From: Pseudomonas sp. BN417
GTDB taxonomy: Bacteria; Pseudomonadota; Gammaproteobacteria; Pseudomonadales; Pseudomonadaceae
Direction of reading: 5' to 3'
Assembly: GCF_029871205.1 (NCBI RefSeq)
Contig: NZ_SSOJ01000128.1
Coordinates: 1 to 64,000 of the forward strand
Length of the DNA stretch: 64,000 nucleotides
The notes below the pieces were generated by a model. It worked only from the letters and a program-made list of their open reading frames with translations. It was not told the DNA's origin and made no database searches. Positions 1 to 9,283 of this stretch are shown here, piece by piece (within the stretch, counting starts at the first letter, position 1; every line of letters begins with the position of its first letter). The position numbers and the translations under genes are program-made.

Positions 1-322
1 CCCCACACGCCTCTCGCGGCATCCATGCCGCTCATCCCCCTGCGCAACGCTTCCGCTCGGCCTCCTGACGGGGCAGAGTCCTCGCCCCACCTCTTCTGCA
101 CAGGCTCAGGCAATGACCAGGCATCAGGATTGCTGCGCCCAGTCCGGCGCGAGTCCCCCCTCTCCTCTTCAGGGAGAGGGGCCGGGGGAGAGGGATGCAT
201 CAGGCAGGCGCGGAGGTCTGAAAGAGCCGTACTAGACGCCTCTATTCGGTGCTGCAACAGCTAACGCAGACATAGCCAAAATCAATGCCAAGGCATGTTC
301 GGCTGAATTACGCGCACCCAGG
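1..322. other. Intergenic, no gene seen
   Basis: No reading frame here has credible coding character. The only structure is an inverted repeat at about 157-181 (CCCCTCTCC, 6-base loop, GGGAGAGGGG) followed by a further GGGGGAGAGGG, a type of GC-rich dispersed palindrome common between pseudomonad genes. It could end transcription from the left, but there is no T-tract. Confidence 0.5.
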
Positions 323-2089
323 TCAATCAGAGCGAGCCCCAGTTACGGCCTTGCCCTGGAACTCGTCGATGACATCGGCCACGGAGACCGTGTGACTGAA
401 GTTGCCGAAGCGTTCCTCCAGTCCTTCGGCGCGCAGTATGTCTCGTACCCGCGCATGGGCTGCAACGGGTCGCAGCCGTATCCCCAAAGCCTGCAGTTCT
501 CTATGCAAGGCCTCAAGCATACGTACGCCGGCCAAGTCGACGAGGGGGGAGGCAGACATGTCGCAGACCACCAGCTTCAACGCGCCGGGGGTGGAACGGA
601 CTCTCTGCCAGAGCGCATCACGCACGTGCTCGACGTTGAAGTAAAGCAGCGACGCGTCGACGCGGAACACCAACACGCCCGGTACGGCCAGGTTCTCCGG
701 GTTGCGATCCATGTCGGAATAACTTCGCGTGCCGGGAATCTGGCCGAGAAACGCCACGTGGGGGTGCGCGACGCGCCGTATCAGCAACAGGAGCGATACC
801 AGGACCGCCAATATCACGCCCTTGAGAATCCCCAGCAGCAGCACTGAAGCGAAGGCCACCATCGACACGCTGAATTCGAAGCGGCTCACGCGCCAGACGT
901 GGTGCAGCTCCCGGATGTTGATCAAGCCTTTGACGGCCATCAGCACGATGGCTGCAAGCACCACACTGGGCAGATTGGCGAGCAAACCCGTTAGAAACAT
1001 CAGGCACAAGGCGATGGTGATCGAGGCGAAAACCAGTGCCAGAGGCGTCTTGGCACCGGCTTTGTCATTCACCGAGGACTGGGACAGCCCGCCGGCCACC
1101 GGATAGGCCTGGAACAAGGCCGCCCCCAGATTCGCCGCCCCCAGGCCAAGCAGTTCCTGGCGTGGATCGATTTCCTGACCGTGGGCCTGGGCCAGGGCTC
1201 GAGCCGCTGAAACGCTTTCCACATAGGCCAGCAGCATGCAAGCGAAGGCAAGCGGAATCACCCCGTCCACGTCCGGCAGCCGCAGCCCCGGGGGCTGGAA
1301 GGCAGGCAAACCGGTCGGGAGCGCCCCGACAACCTTGAAGCCAAGGCCACTCAGTGGTGTCACTGACAAGGCGATGATCGATATCGCCACCACGAACAAG
1401 GCCACCGGGCGGCCCGGCAGAAATCTTTCCCCAAGCACCAGCACTGCAATGGCCGCAAGGCCGAACATCAGCACGGCGAGGTTGGTATCGGGAAGTTGAC
1501 CGACCAGGACGATGACGCGCTCGAAGAAGTCTTCCCCGCCCCCTTTGACCCCGAACAGCTTGGGCAGCTGGGTCATCGCAATGGTCAGCGCTGCGCCGGC
1601 CTTGAAACCAAGCAGAATGGTCTCGCTGATGAAGTTGACCAGAGAGCTCAGGCGCAGCAGCCACGCCAATGCACACATGGCGGCGATGACCAGCGCTGTC
1701 AGCGCCGCGATGTCGGCCCAGCGTCCCGGATCGCCCCCCGCCATGTCCGCAACCGTGACGCCGATGAGCATCGAGATCGCGGATGTGGGGCCGATGGCCA
1801 ACTGGCGACTTGAGCCGAACAGCGCATAGAACAGGCCGCCGACCATATAGCAGTAAATGCCATATTGCGGCGGAAGACCCGCGAGCAAGGCATAGGCGAG
1901 GGACACCGGAATGCCATAGGCCGCGAGGGTAACACCAGCGATAGCGTCATTCCGAAGCCATTGCGCCCGGTACGCAGGGAGCCACTCGGCAGGAGGGAAG
2001 GCCGCGCGCCAGCCGCGAACCGGAGCGCTGGCGGCAAGGTTCGCCGAGGGCGTCGCACTATCAGTTACGGGGCCATCGCTTTTCGGCAT
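323..2089 (-). CDS. SulP/SLC26-family anion transporter with STAS domain
   Basis: Inner-membrane secondary transporter of the SulP family, which moves sulfate, bicarbonate or related anions. The first two thirds (about 45-430) are a run of hydrophobic helices with the family's GLPPQYGIY and GPTSAISMLIG signatures. The C-terminal 120 residues form a STAS domain ending in a helical DIL/VADVIDEF segment. I place the start at the ATG at 2089 (protein begins MPKSDG), with a GGA-type ribosome site about 10 bases upstream; the frame stays open to an ATG at 2152, but that extension is low in hydrophobicity and looks non-coding. Length 588 aa is normal. It stands alone with no carbonic anhydrase or sulfur gene beside it, so the substrate is open. 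Confidence 0.88.
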   Translation of the reverse strand: MPKSDGPVTDSATPSANLAASAPVRGWRAAFPPAEWLPAYRAQWLRNDAIAGVTLAAYGIPVSLAYALLAGLPPQYGIYCYMVGGLFYALFGSSRQLAIGPTSAISMLIGVTVADMAGGDPGRWADIAALTALVIAAMCALAWLLRLSSLVNFISETILLGFKAGAALTIAMTQLPKLFGVKGGGEDFFERVIVLVGQLPDTNLAVLMFGLAAIAVLVLGERFLPGRPVALFVVAISIIALSVTPLSGLGFKVVGALPTGLPAFQPPGLRLPDVDGVIPLAFACMLLAYVESVSAARALAQAHGQEIDPRQELLGLGAANLGAALFQAYPVAGGLSQSSVNDKAGAKTPLALVFASITIALCLMFLTGLLANLPSVVLAAIVLMAVKGLINIRELHHVWRVSRFEFSVSMVAFASVLLLGILKGVILAVLVSLLLLIRRVAHPHVAFLGQIPGTRSYSDMDRNPENLAVPGVLVFRVDASLLYFNVEHVRDALWQRVRSTPGALKLVVCDMSASPLVDLAGVRMLEALHRELQALGIRLRPVAAHARVRDILRAEGLEERFGNFSHTVSVADVIDEFQGKAVTGARSD

Positions 2090-2315
2090 AAGTCCATCCG
2101 GCCTGCATGCAGAGCATAACCACGGCTGCGACGTGATCGCGGCAGGCCTCATCTATCGATGCAGATTAGACCGCCCCGTTTGGGCCAGCAAAAGCGAGGA
2201 AACAGCGTTCCACTGCCGCGTAGAAGGTATCGCGGTTGCCCAGATACCAAGAGGTCGGTGAAGGTGGCGGAACTTCTTGACCTGTTGTGGGGGGCGGCCT
2301 TGCTGCCACACGCAA

Positions 2316-3404
2316 TCACTGCGCCGGGATGGTGATCAGTGGCAGATTGTTTTTCACTTTGGCCTCCGACAGCGAGAAGAAAAGCATGATGGCGGCCAGT
2401 GCCCGCTTCGCCTGCCAGTTGCTGTCATCGATCCAGAACCAGTGGTCGCGATAACGCACCGACGTGTACGCGTGCTCGGGTTTCTCCTTGCCGCTGCGAA
2501 CGAAGATCCGCGACATGCGATTTTCCGTGCTACCAGTGACGATAGTCGGCACGGCACTTTGGTCCTCGATGTGCGCTTGGGGCACCTCGATGTAACTGGA
2601 GAAAGCCGTCATGATCTGCAGCATCGAACGGCTGTTGACCGACAGTTCGCCTTCTTCGCCGCGTGCCGGCGAATACTTGAGCACGAACCGCTGGCTGTCT
2701 TCCGGCAAATGCAGCAAGCGACGGAGCTGCTTCTGCTTTTCCAGTATCTCCGGCTCTACATCATCCCGACGCATGACCAGCAGCGCGGTCGTGCCCGTGG
2801 CCTTGTCTTCCTCCACGCGCAGTCCCACGGCGCCTGCGATCTGGATGTCGCGCAGCAAACCCAGGGCACGCAGGAACTCCGGTTCCGCCTCGCGCACGGC
2901 GCCAGCCAATGCCGAGCGATTGCGTACACCGTTGAGTGATTCGACCGTCAGCCCGAGGATGAAGTCCGCCGCATAGCCTGACTGGAGCAAGGAGAAAATA
3001 TTCTTCGGATCGATGGGCGTCAGTAGTCCGACCAGGAACTTCTCACCGGTCATTGGCACATAGGTAATCGTGGGGCGATCGGTATATTTGCCGTTGGCAC
3101 CCAGCACGACGCTGTTGCCCTGGACGGCATCGGCCGAGGAAATTTGCCCGCCAATGTTGCCTCCGGTCTCCAGCGAATAACCGGCGACAATCGACGCAAC
3201 GTCGACAAACACAGGCATGTCCATATAGCGCAGCTTGACGATGTTAAGCAGAGTCTGCTGTTTCCATGAGTCGGCTATCGCCGAACTGTAATCGAAGCGA
3301 TCCACCGTTACGGTATTGGGGCCGATGCTCGCGCAACCGGATAGCGCCAGCGAAACCATCACGGCAGTAACGAGGAAGTTCTTCCTGTTCGGAGTCAATA
3401 GCAC
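2316..3404 (-). CDS. Predicted lipoprotein of unknown function
   Basis: A 362-residue protein with a type II signal: a short charged N-terminus, a hydrophobic core and the lipobox LSGC with the lipidated Cys at 24, so it should be anchored in the outer or inner membrane facing the periplasm. The mature part is a mixed alpha/beta sequence with no catalytic motif I recognise. The start is GTG at 3404, 5 bases after an AAGGGGG ribosome site. It is monocistronic on the minus strand, between the SulP transporter and a DUF2252 remnant. Similar proteins of unknown role are known to occur in other pseudomonads; I do not assign a function. Confidence 0.7.
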   Translation of the reverse strand: MLLTPNRKNFLVTAVMVSLALSGCASIGPNTVTVDRFDYSSAIADSWKQQTLLNIVKLRYMDMPVFVDVASIVAGYSLETGGNIGGQISSADAVQGNSVVLGANGKYTDRPTITYVPMTGEKFLVGLLTPIDPKNIFSLLQSGYAADFILGLTVESLNGVRNRSALAGAVREAEPEFLRALGLLRDIQIAGAVGLRVEEDKATGTTALLVMRRDDVEPEILEKQKQLRRLLHLPEDSQRFVLKYSPARGEEGELSVNSRSMLQIMTAFSSYIEVPQAHIEDQSAVPTIVTGSTENRMSRIFVRSGKEKPEHAYTSVRYRDHWFWIDDSNWQAKRALAAIMLFFSLSEAKVKNNLPLITIPAQ

Positions 3405-3717
3405 GGCCCCCTTTCGTCGCCTTCCTCAGATGGAGACCGGACGCCAGCGCTGGCAGAAACGGACCCGCAATCGAACTTCGCGCATCGGTTCCACCACACC
3501 ATGCCCGCCAGAGTCATGCCCTTCTCCAGTTCGGCCCTGAGTCAGCGGTCCAGGTTGATGCCACGTCACGCTGTGATGTACCGCCCGGTACATTTACTCG
3601 GATATCGATGACCCTCGCCGACAGGATTGGCACTCCGAGCATGCGCTCCAATGTCAAAGGTTAGCCCAGGTCTGTCAGCGCCATCGTCGCTCCGCAAAGC
3701 CCGCTCGCCTGGGAAAT
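3405..3717. other. Intergenic, promoter of the lipoprotein gene
   Basis: About 310 bases without a supported gene. The part next to 3404 must hold the lipoprotein promoter. The right part abuts the DUF2252 remnant, but I cannot read a continuous upstream portion of that gene in any frame, so the 5' part of the remnant is probably deleted. Confidence 0.4.
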
Positions 3718-3720
3718 TTG

Positions 3721-4233
3721 GGTGATGGGCGTGCACAAGACCGAAGGTTCATCGGATTGATGTTCTCCGAAGAAAACCACCCCCTGATTCTCCAGTTCAA
3801 GGAATCCTGTCGTTCGGTCCTCGAACCCTATGCGGGGAAAAGCCACTATACGAACCAGGGACAGCGTGTCGTCATGGGGCAGCGGCTCATGCAGTCCTCC
3901 AGCGACATTTTCCTGGGTTGGACGCGAGGCCGGGGGGGACATGATTATTTTGTCCGCCAAATGCGCGACATGAAGATGTCGGTGCCGATCGAGGGTGTTT
4001 CCGCTACACGACTCAAGCGCTATGCCGGACACTGCGGCTTGACCCTGGCCCGCGCCCATGCCAAGTCGGGCGATAGCGCGACCATTACGGGTTATCTGGG
4101 CAACGGAGACAGCTTCGATGAGGCATTGGGCGACTTTGCCCTCGCCTATGCCGATCAGACGGAGCGGGACCATGCGGCCCTGGTGAAGGCGGTGAAGTCC
4201 GGGCGATTGGAGGTCCTTTTGGAGGAGGAATAG
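3721..4233 (+). pseudogene. DUF2252 protein, C-terminal remnant
   Basis: About 165 codons match the C-terminal third of the DUF2252 family: a QFKESCRSVLEPY-like block, then GQRLMQSSSDIFLGW, YFVRQMRDMK, LARAHAKSGD, a YLG...FDEALGDFALAYADQ block and a final RDHAAL. Family members are usually over 400 residues, so more than half is missing. No good start codon or ribosome site precedes the block; the only in-frame start is a TTG at 3718, and a VMGV stretch in the next frame may be the frameshifted continuation. I read it as decayed rather than a short functional gene. Confidence 0.7.
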
Positions 4234-4672
4234 TGTCTGGAGCGCACCGCCAGCCAATCGCCACTTTGGCGGCTCTTTCGTTTTGGCTCACGCATACCAG
4301 CGGTGAATCACGGTGAATCGCCAGAGGCGGTTCCAACGGTTGCCTACTGACGCCTACAAAACCTGGTGGAAGCTCATCGTGCGGTTGCATGGTTTGGGGC
4401 GCGTCGAAGGTGCCGGCCAGTTGTCGCAACGGCTCAAGCATGGGTCAACGACGTCGAGGTCCTTAACTTTCCAACTCCTGCACCTAAACTTGTTTGTTGG
4501 AACGGGGATTCGTAAGCGTGCATTTAGCCGTAGGGATTGGCTTGTGATGTTCCTGCAGTCGCGGGGCACTATTTCTGCCGCGAGCCCCATGCCTCAACCA
4601 CCGCCAAGGCTCAGGGCGAGGGATTGCTCATCGCAGTAGTGGAGCCGTTCACTACACAGTCGGAACGCGATC
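4234..4672. other. Intergenic, nothing recognised
   Basis: No frame here has family-like content. A small CGCC-ACTTT-GGCG hairpin followed by CTCTTTCGTTTT near 4258-4284 may be a weak terminator for the leftward remnant. The distal part presumably holds the promoter of the transglycosylase gene. Confidence 0.35.
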
Positions 4673-6220
4673 ATGCTGAACCTGTCGCTGCAACTTCACC
4701 CCGTGGCGTATCGCGCGACGCACTTGCGGCTGATCATTCTTGGTCTGCCGGCACTTCTCGGGGCTTTGTATAGCGGCCCTGCCCCGGCCGCTGATGCGAT
4801 CAAATCGTCGGAAACGCCGCAAGCGGAGACGCTCACCGTCGATCCGGCAGAGATTCAGAAGCCGTGGACCGGTGATCTTGAGGAAATGAAAGAACGGAGG
4901 ATCATTCGAGTCCTCACGATCTATAGCAAAACCTTCTACTTCACCGACAAGGGCACTCAACGCGGCGGAACCTACGACGCGTTTATCCTGTTCGAGAAGG
5001 AACTGAACAAGAAGATGGTGTCCGCCAAGTCGAAGGCCAAAAAACATCTAAAGGTTCACGTGGTCTTCGTCCCGGTTAGTAGGGACGAACTACTTTCCGC
5101 GCTAGTTGCCGGCAGAGGCGACATAGCGGCGTCTAACTTGACCATCACGCCCGGGAGACAGGAGCTGGTGGACTTCTCCGTGCCAATTTACACCAATGTC
5201 AGCGAAGTGATCCTGTCCGGTTCCGCCTCACCCCAGGTAGCAAGCCTCGACGATCTGGCAGGGAAGGAGGTCTTTGTTCGCAAGTCCTCCAGCTACCACG
5301 AGAGTCTGGTTGCGCTGAACAAGCGCTTTGCCGCAGAGAATCGGCCCCAGGTGAACATCAGGTTGGCCCCGGAGGAGTTGGAGGACGAGGACCTGGTCGA
5401 GATGCTGAATGCGGGACTGGTCTCGCTCATCGTGATGGACAAGCACAAGGCGGACCTCTGGAAGCAGGTCTTTCCCAAGGTCACGGTCCATGAAGGGATT
5501 GCCATACGCACGGGGGGAGAGATTGCCTGGGCGATACGGAAGGGGAGCCCGCAACTCAGAACGGCTGTCGATGACTTCGTCACTCGTCACCGCAAAGGGA
5601 CCGCAACGGGAAATATGATTCTGACGCGCTATCTGAAGAGCGCGAAATATATCAAGGACGCTGCCTCTGAGTCGGAGCGGAAGAAGTTTCTCGATTTGAT
5701 TCAGTTCTTTAAGCAATACGGTGACAAGTACAGCGTGGACTGGCTGCTGATGGCGGCTCAGGGGTACCAGGAGTCGCGGCTTGACCAGTCCGTTCGAAGC
5801 CCCGTGGGAGCCATCGGCGTGATGCAGGTCATGCCGGCAACAGGCAAGGAGCTAAAAGTCGGTGATATCAAGCGAACCCAGTCGAATATCGAGGCTGGGG
5901 TCAAGTACATGCGGGTGATGATAGACAAGTACTACGGTGACGAACCGATGACCGAGTTGGATAAGGTCCTGTTCACCTTCGCGTCGTACAACGCTGGTCC
6001 GGCCAGAGTTGCGCGGCTGCGCGAGGAAGCCGCCAGCCGCGGGCTGGATCCCAACGTCTGGTTCCATAACGTTGAGTACGTCGCAGCCGAGCGAATCGGC
6101 GCGGAGACGGTGACTTACGTCAGCAATATCTACAAGTACTACATCGCCTATCGGCTGATCCTGGAAGCGCAGGCGGCGAAGCAACGAGCTGCGGGAAAGA
6201 TTACGGTGCAGCCTGAGTAA
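4673..6220 (+). CDS. MltF-like lytic transglycosylase with solute-binding domain
   Basis: Murein hydrolase that would cleave the MurNAc-GlcNAc bond, forming 1,6-anhydro ends. An N-terminal hydrophobic segment (about 18-40, ending PAPAA) is a signal peptide or anchor. Residues 75-310 are a family-3 periplasmic solute-binding-like domain (IRVLTIY..., GRGDIAASNLTITPGR). Residues 350-480 are the SLT domain, with the catalytic Glu at 367 (YQES), GAIGVMQVMPATG and FASYNAGPARVARLR. This two-domain order is that of MltF. At 515 aa it is the usual length. It is monocistronic; the C-terminal KYYIAYRL segment is typical of the soluble MltF-like subgroup. Confidence 0.85.
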   Translation: MLNLSLQLHPVAYRATHLRLIILGLPALLGALYSGPAPAADAIKSSETPQAETLTVDPAEIQKPWTGDLEEMKERRIIRVLTIYSKTFYFTDKGTQRGGTYDAFILFEKELNKKMVSAKSKAKKHLKVHVVFVPVSRDELLSALVAGRGDIAASNLTITPGRQELVDFSVPIYTNVSEVILSGSASPQVASLDDLAGKEVFVRKSSSYHESLVALNKRFAAENRPQVNIRLAPEELEDEDLVEMLNAGLVSLIVMDKHKADLWKQVFPKVTVHEGIAIRTGGEIAWAIRKGSPQLRTAVDDFVTRHRKGTATGNMILTRYLKSAKYIKDAASESERKKFLDLIQFFKQYGDKYSVDWLLMAAQGYQESRLDQSVRSPVGAIGVMQVMPATGKELKVGDIKRTQSNIEAGVKYMRVMIDKYYGDEPMTELDKVLFTFASYNAGPARVARLREEAASRGLDPNVWFHNVEYVAAERIGAETVTYVSNIYKYYIAYRLILEAQAAKQRAAGKITVQPE

Positions 6221-6409
6221 GACTGCTGTGTAGCTCGCGGGCAGCAGGTGCAATTGTGGGCGCGGGCATTGACATGCGGGGCCGACAAGAGTCCGTTGAA
6301 GCTCTGGCGTGTTCGACCGGCTCGAAGTGCGATCCGGCGAAGCGGCCCAGGGCCGCCGGTGCAGGCCGCGTCACGGCGTTGAGGTTCAGCCTAGCGAGGA
6401 GGGAAGACG

Positions 6410-6790
6410 ATGAGAACATTGCGAATGGGCACGCTGGTATTGGCAGCATGCGTGACCCTGGCGGCGGCATCGGGCATTGCCCGCGCCGACGAGGTGCCCA
6501 TGATCACCGGCGAGCAATGGATGCAGTCGTCGGAACAGCTCAAGAAGGCCTATCTCGTCGGCATCGCCAACGCCTACCAGGTGGAGGCGGCCTACCATGG
6601 GTCGAAGCCGCTGTCCGATGAGCAGAGCCTGATTCCGCGTTTCGGCAGAGGTTTGAAGGGCCACACGCTCGACACAGTGCGCGAAGGGCTCAATCAGTGG
6701 TACGCCGCCAATCCCGACCGTGTGAAACGGCCCGTCATCGAGACCATCTGGTTCGAGATGGTCGTGCCCGGTCTGCAGAAGAACAAGTAG
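6410..6790 (+). CDS. Small periplasmic protein of unknown function
   Basis: A 126-residue protein with a clear Sec signal peptide: MRTLRM, a hydrophobic core and an ARA-D cleavage site near residue 26. The mature part (about 100 residues) is mostly helical, with a TGEQWMQSS start and an ETIWFEMVVPGL end, and has no Cys. A GAGGAGGGA ribosome site lies 8 bases upstream. It is followed after 11 bases by the glycine-zipper lipoprotein gene, so the two form an operon. I do not recognise the family; a role in the envelope is inferred only from the signal peptide and partner. Confidence 0.72.
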   Translation: MRTLRMGTLVLAACVTLAAASGIARADEVPMITGEQWMQSSEQLKKAYLVGIANAYQVEAAYHGSKPLSDEQSLIPRFGRGLKGHTLDTVREGLNQWYAANPDRVKRPVIETIWFEMVVPGLQKNK

Positions 6791-6801
6791 CGGAGGTGAA
6801 C

Positions 6802-7029
6802 ATGAAGCGGTCCCTATTGTTTGCCGCAGTCCTCACCGCAGCGGGCGTGATCGGCTGCACCTCTATGACACCCCAGCAGCAGGGGACGATGAGCGGCGCG
6901 GCCATTGGTGCCGCGGCCGGCGCCGGCATTGCCGCGATCGCCGGTGGCAGTGGATGGACCGGCGCGGCGGTCGGCGCCGTCGCCGGTGGGGTTGCCGGCA
7001 ACATCAGAGGCAGCAAGCAGCAGAAGTAG
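6802..7029 (+). CDS. Glycine-zipper lipoprotein
   Basis: A 75-residue envelope protein. The start ATG at 6802 follows a GGAGGTG ribosome site. The signal peptide ends in a lipobox-like VIGC (Cys 19), and the mature part is almost entirely a GAAIGAAAGAGIAAIAG / GAAVGAVAGGVAG glycine-zipper, the pattern of YMGG-like and OmpA-linked zipper proteins that insert into membranes as helical hairpins. It is the second gene of a two-gene operon with the 126-aa periplasmic protein. The precise role is unknown. Confidence 0.78.
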   Translation: MKRSLLFAAVLTAAGVIGCTSMTPQQQGTMSGAAIGAAAGAGIAAIAGGSGWTGAAVGAVAGGVAGNIRGSKQQK

Positions 7030-7051
7030 GCGGGCCACTCCGCGCTATGGC

Positions 7052-7078
7052 ACGGGCCTCCCTCATCGGCAGGCCCGT
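7052..7078 (+). terminator. Possible terminator of the zipper operon
   Basis: ACGGGCCT and AGGCCCGT form an 8-bp stem with an 11-base loop, 22 bases after the lipoprotein stop codon. The T-tract is poor, so termination strength is uncertain. Confidence 0.45.
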
Positions 7079-7389
7079 TCAGCCGCGCGTCGCCTCGACG
7101 CCGGGGGACAGGTTGGCCATGGTCAGCTCCGCCAGCCAGCGTACTGTCTGCTCGTCCAGGTAGCGGGCGCCACACAAGGCCAATGCGGCGGCAGGCGTCG
7201 ACGACGAAGGCGGACAGCCAGGTGCTGTCGATGCTGAAGGCAAGCAGCTGGCGAAGCGACTCCAGGCTCGTACCCTTCAGCTCGTCGCGTTGCGCTGACG
7301 GGGCCGGCGCAGTGTGCGTCTTTGATCACCGTGGTTATCTCGTGCTCGCCCGGCTGCGGCAGGCCGCCAGCCGGGTCGCTGTTCTTCAC
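7079..7389 (-). pseudogene. Frameshifted small gene of unknown family
   Basis: Three minus-strand frames join into one plausible protein of about 100 residues: an N-terminal piece beginning MKNSDPAGGL (ATG near 7389), a middle piece QRDELKGTSLESLRQLLAF...TWLSAFVVDACRR in the next frame, and a C-terminal piece CGARYLDEQTVRWLAELTM...VEATRG ending at a TGA at 7079. Two frame changes are needed, near 7278 and 7182. Codon usage is native in each piece. It is either a recent pseudogene or two sequencing errors. I do not recognise the family. Confidence 0.45.
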
Positions 7390-7799
7390 TCCGTTGCCGC
7401 GTGCTCAAAGCACGGCAGGCTGCGGTCGATGGCCACCCAGGGCTGCGCCGAGGCGCACCACAGGTGCAGGTTGGGTGTGGCGATCGCGGCATCGGCCAGC
7501 GTACCGGCCTTGACCGCCAGCACTCCGGGCAGGGCGGTCATTTCGGTGTACAGCGCTGAACCGCAGTGGCTGCAGAAGAATCGGCGTACCGGGAGACCGC
7601 TGCCGCCTCGGGTCTGGTAGCTGGCGAGGGTCTGCCCCTCAGCCAGGAAGCCCTCGGCGGGCACCATGACGTTGACCGAGAAGGCGCTACCGGACTGCTT
7701 CTGGCAGTCGCTGCAATGGCAGACGGCGGTGGTCAGCGGGGCGACGTGGGTGGAGTACTGGATGCCGCCGCACAGGCAGCTGCCTTGGATGGTGTTCAT
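7386..7799 (-). CDS. GFA-family zinc protein (glutathione-dependent formaldehyde-activating-like)
   Basis: A 137-residue cytoplasmic protein of the GFA/CENP-V fold. The zinc-binding cysteines of the family are all present: C8 and C10 (SCLCGGIQY), C27, C29 and C32 (CHCSDC), and C76 and C79 (FFCSHCGS). The founding member speeds the reaction of formaldehyde with glutathione; most homologues are untested. It lies 25 bases downstream of the MFS gene and ends the flavin monooxygenase operon, so it may handle an aldehyde released by that pathway. This is an inference from position only. Confidence 0.82.
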   Translation of the reverse strand: MNTIQGSCLCGGIQYSTHVAPLTTAVCHCSDCQKQSGSAFSVNVMVPAEGFLAEGQTLASYQTRGGSGLPVRRFFCSHCGSALYTEMTALPGVLAVKAGTLADAAIATPNLHLWCASAQPWVAIDRSLPCFEHAATE

Positions 7800-7824
7800 G
7801 AGCGCTCTCGTTGGGTGGAAGGGG

Positions 7825-9210
7825 TTATGCCGCAGCTGCCGCGGCGGGCTGCCACTCGCGGGCCTGCTGGATGGTTTTGCGGAAGCTGTGTCGGGCGCAG
7901 AGCAGCAGCGGGCACGCCAGGGCGCAGGCGATCAGCGTGACGACCAGGATCGAGTAGCCAATGGCGGCGGGGTCGAGCAGCACGTAGTCGGTGATGACGC
8001 CGATAGCCAGCGGGCCGATGCCAACACCGACCAGGTTGAGTACGCCGGTAAACAGGGCAATGAACTGTCCACGCATCGGCGCGGGCGCTATTTCGACGAT
8101 GAGCGCCGGGCCGATGCCGAACAGGCAGACCCAGAGGGCGGCGGAGAGCGCCAGGAACGGCAGGGCCAGGAGGGCGCTGGGCGCCAGCAGTAGCGGTGTG
8201 GCGCACAGCGGCAGGAGCAGGCTGGCAAGGACCGCCACGCGCAGGTTGCCATTGGCCACGCCGCGGCGGCGCCAGTATTCACCCAGCCAACTGGCGCCGA
8301 GCACGCCGAACGGCGAGCTGACGCACATGACCAGACCCATCACCGTGCCAGCCTTGGCGTAACTCCAGCCGAACTCGCGGACCAGGTAGCTGGGGACCCA
8401 GGCGCCGCCGCCGTACACCGCGGCGTTGTAGCAGCCCATGCCGATGATAATGGCGACGAAGGTGCGCCGGTTGGCGCGCAGGAACGCCAGCACTTCAGCC
8501 AGTGGCACGTTTCGCGCCACCGGGGGCGTCGTCCGTCCGGCGCGATCCAGTCGCGGCTCCGGCACGCCGCACATCAGCAACAGCACGAACAGGCCCGGCA
8601 GGCCGATCGACATCAGCGTGGTCTGCCAGGGCGCCAGGGTGCCGAGCAAGGGCAGGGTCAGTGGATGGGCGCTGAAGTAGCCGAGCACCAGACCGGTGGC
8701 GAGCAGACCGGCGCCAACGCCGACCGGGCCGCCGGCGCCGAATACGCCGAGGGCGCGGCCGCGTTTCTCCGGCACGAACAGGTCGCTGATCAGCGACACG
8801 GCGCCCGGCAGCAGCACCGCCTCGCCGACCGCCACGCCGACGCGTGCCAGCAGCAGGTGCCAGAATTCCGTGGCCAGGCCGCTGGCGGCCGTGGCCAGGC
8901 ACCACAGGCCGATGCCGGTAGCGATGATCATTCGGCGGTTGCCGCGATCGATCAGCCTCGCGATCGGTAGGCCGGCCAAGGAGTAGAAGGCGGCGAAGGT
9001 GAAGCCATGGAGCAGGCCCATCCAGGAGTCGTTGACGTGTAGCGATTGCTGGATCGGCCCGACCAGCAGGCTGAGCACCTGGCGGTCCATGATCGAGAAG
9101 ACGTAGGCGAGCAGCAGTACGCCGAGGGCGTAGTTGGCTCGGCCACGGCTGGGCAGGAATTGTGCGGCGCAGGGCGTGACCGGAGCCTGGATAGTCGTTG
9201 TGCTGGACAT
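7825..9210 (-). CDS. MFS transporter, spinster-like
   Basis: A 461-residue inner-membrane carrier with 12 predicted helices. The N-terminal DRQVLSLLVGPIQ motif and ARLIDRGNRRMII loop fit the spinster/organic-anion branch of the major facilitator superfamily. The start at 9210 follows GAGGTG with 7-base spacing. It is the third gene of the LLM monooxygenase operon, 73 bases after the flavin reductase, and most likely imports the monooxygenase substrate or exports a product. Substrate unknown. Confidence 0.85.
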   Translation of the reverse strand: MSSTTTIQAPVTPCAAQFLPSRGRANYALGVLLLAYVFSIMDRQVLSLLVGPIQQSLHVNDSWMGLLHGFTFAAFYSLAGLPIARLIDRGNRRMIIATGIGLWCLATAASGLATEFWHLLLARVGVAVGEAVLLPGAVSLISDLFVPEKRGRALGVFGAGGPVGVGAGLLATGLVLGYFSAHPLTLPLLGTLAPWQTTLMSIGLPGLFVLLLMCGVPEPRLDRAGRTTPPVARNVPLAEVLAFLRANRRTFVAIIIGMGCYNAAVYGGGAWVPSYLVREFGWSYAKAGTVMGLVMCVSSPFGVLGASWLGEYWRRRGVANGNLRVAVLASLLLPLCATPLLLAPSALLALPFLALSAALWVCLFGIGPALIVEIAPAPMRGQFIALFTGVLNLVGVGIGPLAIGVITDYVLLDPAAIGYSILVVTLIACALACPLLLCARHSFRKTIQQAREWQPAAAAAA

Positions 9211-9283
9211 CGACAGTTCACCTCAATGGCTTGTTCTTGTAATCGAGGCCGCGCGGCGGGCGGGCCGCCGTCGCGGTACTGCG

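Noticed and set aside
25-264. A 79-codon frame at the window start
   Set aside because: It crosses a palindromic repeat and has no ribosome site or family content.
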